This document shows, piece after piece, positions 5,022-6,037 of a stretch of DNA of 6,037 nt. The stretch is from Dehalococcoidia bacterium (GTDB lineage Bacteria > Chloroflexota > Dehalococcoidia > UBA2979), in the NCBI GenBank assembly GCA_004297315.1, contig SCTU01000008.1, forward strand, positions 1-6,037. The letters run 5' to 3'. Position 1 is the first letter of the stretch; the number at the start of each line of letters is the position of its first letter. Position numbers and translations under genes: made by a program. The notes below the pieces were generated by a model. The model did no database searches. It was not told the origin of the DNA and was given only the letters and a program-made list of their open reading frames with translations.

Positions 5022-6037
5022 ATGGCGACGCCTGCAGTCACACTCGAGGTTGGCGCGCGAGCCGTCCGGGTGACGAACCCGGAGAAGGTGTACTTCCCCG
5101 AGGCCGGACTCACGAAACTCGACCTCGTCCGGTACTACGTCGCGGTGGGCGAGGCCGTGCTCCGCGGCGTCTACCGGCGCCCGATGGTGCTCAAGCGCTA
5201 TGTCGAGGGGATCGGTGAAGATCCGTTCTTCCAAAAGCGTGCCCCGGACCGGCGGCCCGAGTGGGTGGAGACGGCCCGCATCACATATCCGAGCGGCCGG
5301 TCCGCGAACCTCGTGGTGGCGGACGAAGTCGCAGACATCGCCTGGATGGCGAACCTGGGCTGCATCGACCTCAACCCGTGGCCGGTCCGCAGCGACGATG
5401 TCGACCACCCGGACGAACTGCGGATCGACCTCGACCCCACGCCCGAGGCAGACTTCGATGCCGTCAGGCGGACCGCGATGCTCACGGGCGAGGTCCTGAC
5501 AGAGCTCGGATACCGCGGCTATCCGAAGACGTCTGGCTCGCGCGGGATCCACATCAACGTCCGCATTGAGCCCTCATGGGAGTTCGCCGAGGTACGCCGT
5601 GCGGCGCTCGCGCTGGGGCGGGAGGTCGAGCGGCGCGCGCCCGACCTCGCGACGACGGCGTGGTGGAAAGAGGAGCGCCACGGCGTGTTCATCGACTACA
5701 ACCAGAACGCGCGCGACCGGACTGTCGCGGCGGCCTACTCGGTGCGGCCGAAGCCGGACGCCCGCGTGTCCTGCCCGCTTGAGTGGGACGAGGTGGCCAC
5801 GGTCGACCCGGCGGCCTTCACGATGCTCACCGTCCCGGCACGCCTCGCCGAGCGCGGTGACCCGGCCTCGACGATCGAGGACACGGCGCACTCGCTCGTC
5901 CCGCTGCTGGACCTCGTCGCGCGACAGGAGCGCGAGGGCCTCGGTGACGCGCCTTGGCCACCGCAGTTCCCGAAGCAGCCTGGCGAGCCGCCACGCGTGC
6001 AGCCCAGCCGCGCAAAGCGCAAGTCGACGGCCGCATC
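5022..6037 (+). CDS. LigD-type polymerase/primase (NHEJ polymerase domain), open at the window end
   Basis: The frame from ATG 5022 stays open to the window end (338 full codons plus 2 bases). It matches the archaeo-eukaryotic primase-type polymerase domain of LigD, which fills gaps and adds nucleotides, often ribonucleotides, at DNA breaks during Ku-dependent end joining. Family blocks in order: VTNPEKVYFPEAGLTKLDLV (17-36); FFQKRAPDRRPEWV (69-82); WMANLGCIDLNPWPVR (108-123); RIDLDPTP (134-141) with catalytic D136 and D138; PKTSGSRGIHI (168-178) with nucleotide-binding S171/H177; and FIDYNQNARDRT (223-234) with the third catalytic D225. All three acidic residues are present. The last visible part (GDAPWPPQFPKQPGEPPRVQ, then a basic tail) resembles the end of stand-alone polymerases, so the stop is probably near. 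A fused ligase beyond the edge cannot be excluded. No ribosome site is evident. No Ku gene is visible here. Confidence 0.93.
   Translation, partial: MATPAVTLEVGARAVRVTNPEKVYFPEAGLTKLDLVRYYVAVGEAVLRGVYRRPMVLKRYVEGIGEDPFFQKRAPDRRPEWVETARITYPSGRSANLVVADEVADIAWMANLGCIDLNPWPVRSDDVDHPDELRIDLDPTPEADFDAVRRTAMLTGEVLTELGYRGYPKTSGSRGIHINVRIEPSWEFAEVRRAALALGREVERRAPDLATTAWWKEERHGVFIDYNQNARDRTVAAAYSVRPKPDARVSCPLEWDEVATVDPAAFTMLTVPARLAERGDPASTIEDTAHSLVPLLDLVARQEREGLGDAPWPPQFPKQPGEPPRVQPSRAKRKSTAA

Noticed and set aside
4989..5552. 187-residue minus-strand open frame opposite the LigD-type gene
   Set aside because: The plus strand carries all polymerase motifs in one uninterrupted frame. The minus frame has no support.

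Overview
This is a GC-rich window with six recognisable genes. The gene types are a DtxR/MntR-type regulator, a YkvA-like DUF1232 protein, a multi-repeat DUF5671-type membrane protein, a ferritin-like diiron protein and a stand-alone LigD-type polymerase. Together with the high GC, they suggest a free-living soil or thermal Chloroflexota (Thermomicrobia-like) bacterium. A high-GC actinobacterium is the main alternative. This assignment is inference from gene content; no rRNA or other marker gene is present.

Left part (1-1152): the 5' end of an unidentified gene leaves the window on the minus strand. Upstream of it, also on the minus strand, is a DtxR-family metal-dependent repressor. Both genes are preceded by AT-rich palindromes in otherwise GC-rich DNA, and two of these share the heptamer ATTAGTA. 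One palindrome overlaps the -10 region of a good sigma70-like promoter for the left-edge gene. The likely picture is a metal-responsive, autoregulated circuit in which the repressor controls its own gene and the gene to the left, possibly a metal transporter.

Middle (1153-4161): a small plus-strand DUF1232 membrane protein (best start a TTG with a strong ribosome site) converges on a minus-strand pair. The pair is a membrane-anchored NTF2-like protein (TTG start) followed after one base by a 601-residue membrane protein built from six two-helix repeats plus a soluble C-terminal domain. The tight spacing suggests translational coupling and a shared envelope function. A perfect 19-bp hairpin lies between the upstream ferritin-like gene and the NTF2-like gene and buries the only visible ribosome site of the latter.

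Right part (4162-6037): the ferritin-like gene (minus) is divergent from a LigD-type polymerase/primase gene (plus) that is still open at the window end. The first suggests iron or oxidative-stress handling and the second end-joining repair. No Ku or ligase gene is visible, so any NHEJ partners lie outside the window. No RNA genes, insertion sequences, CRISPR arrays or clear signs of transfer were seen.
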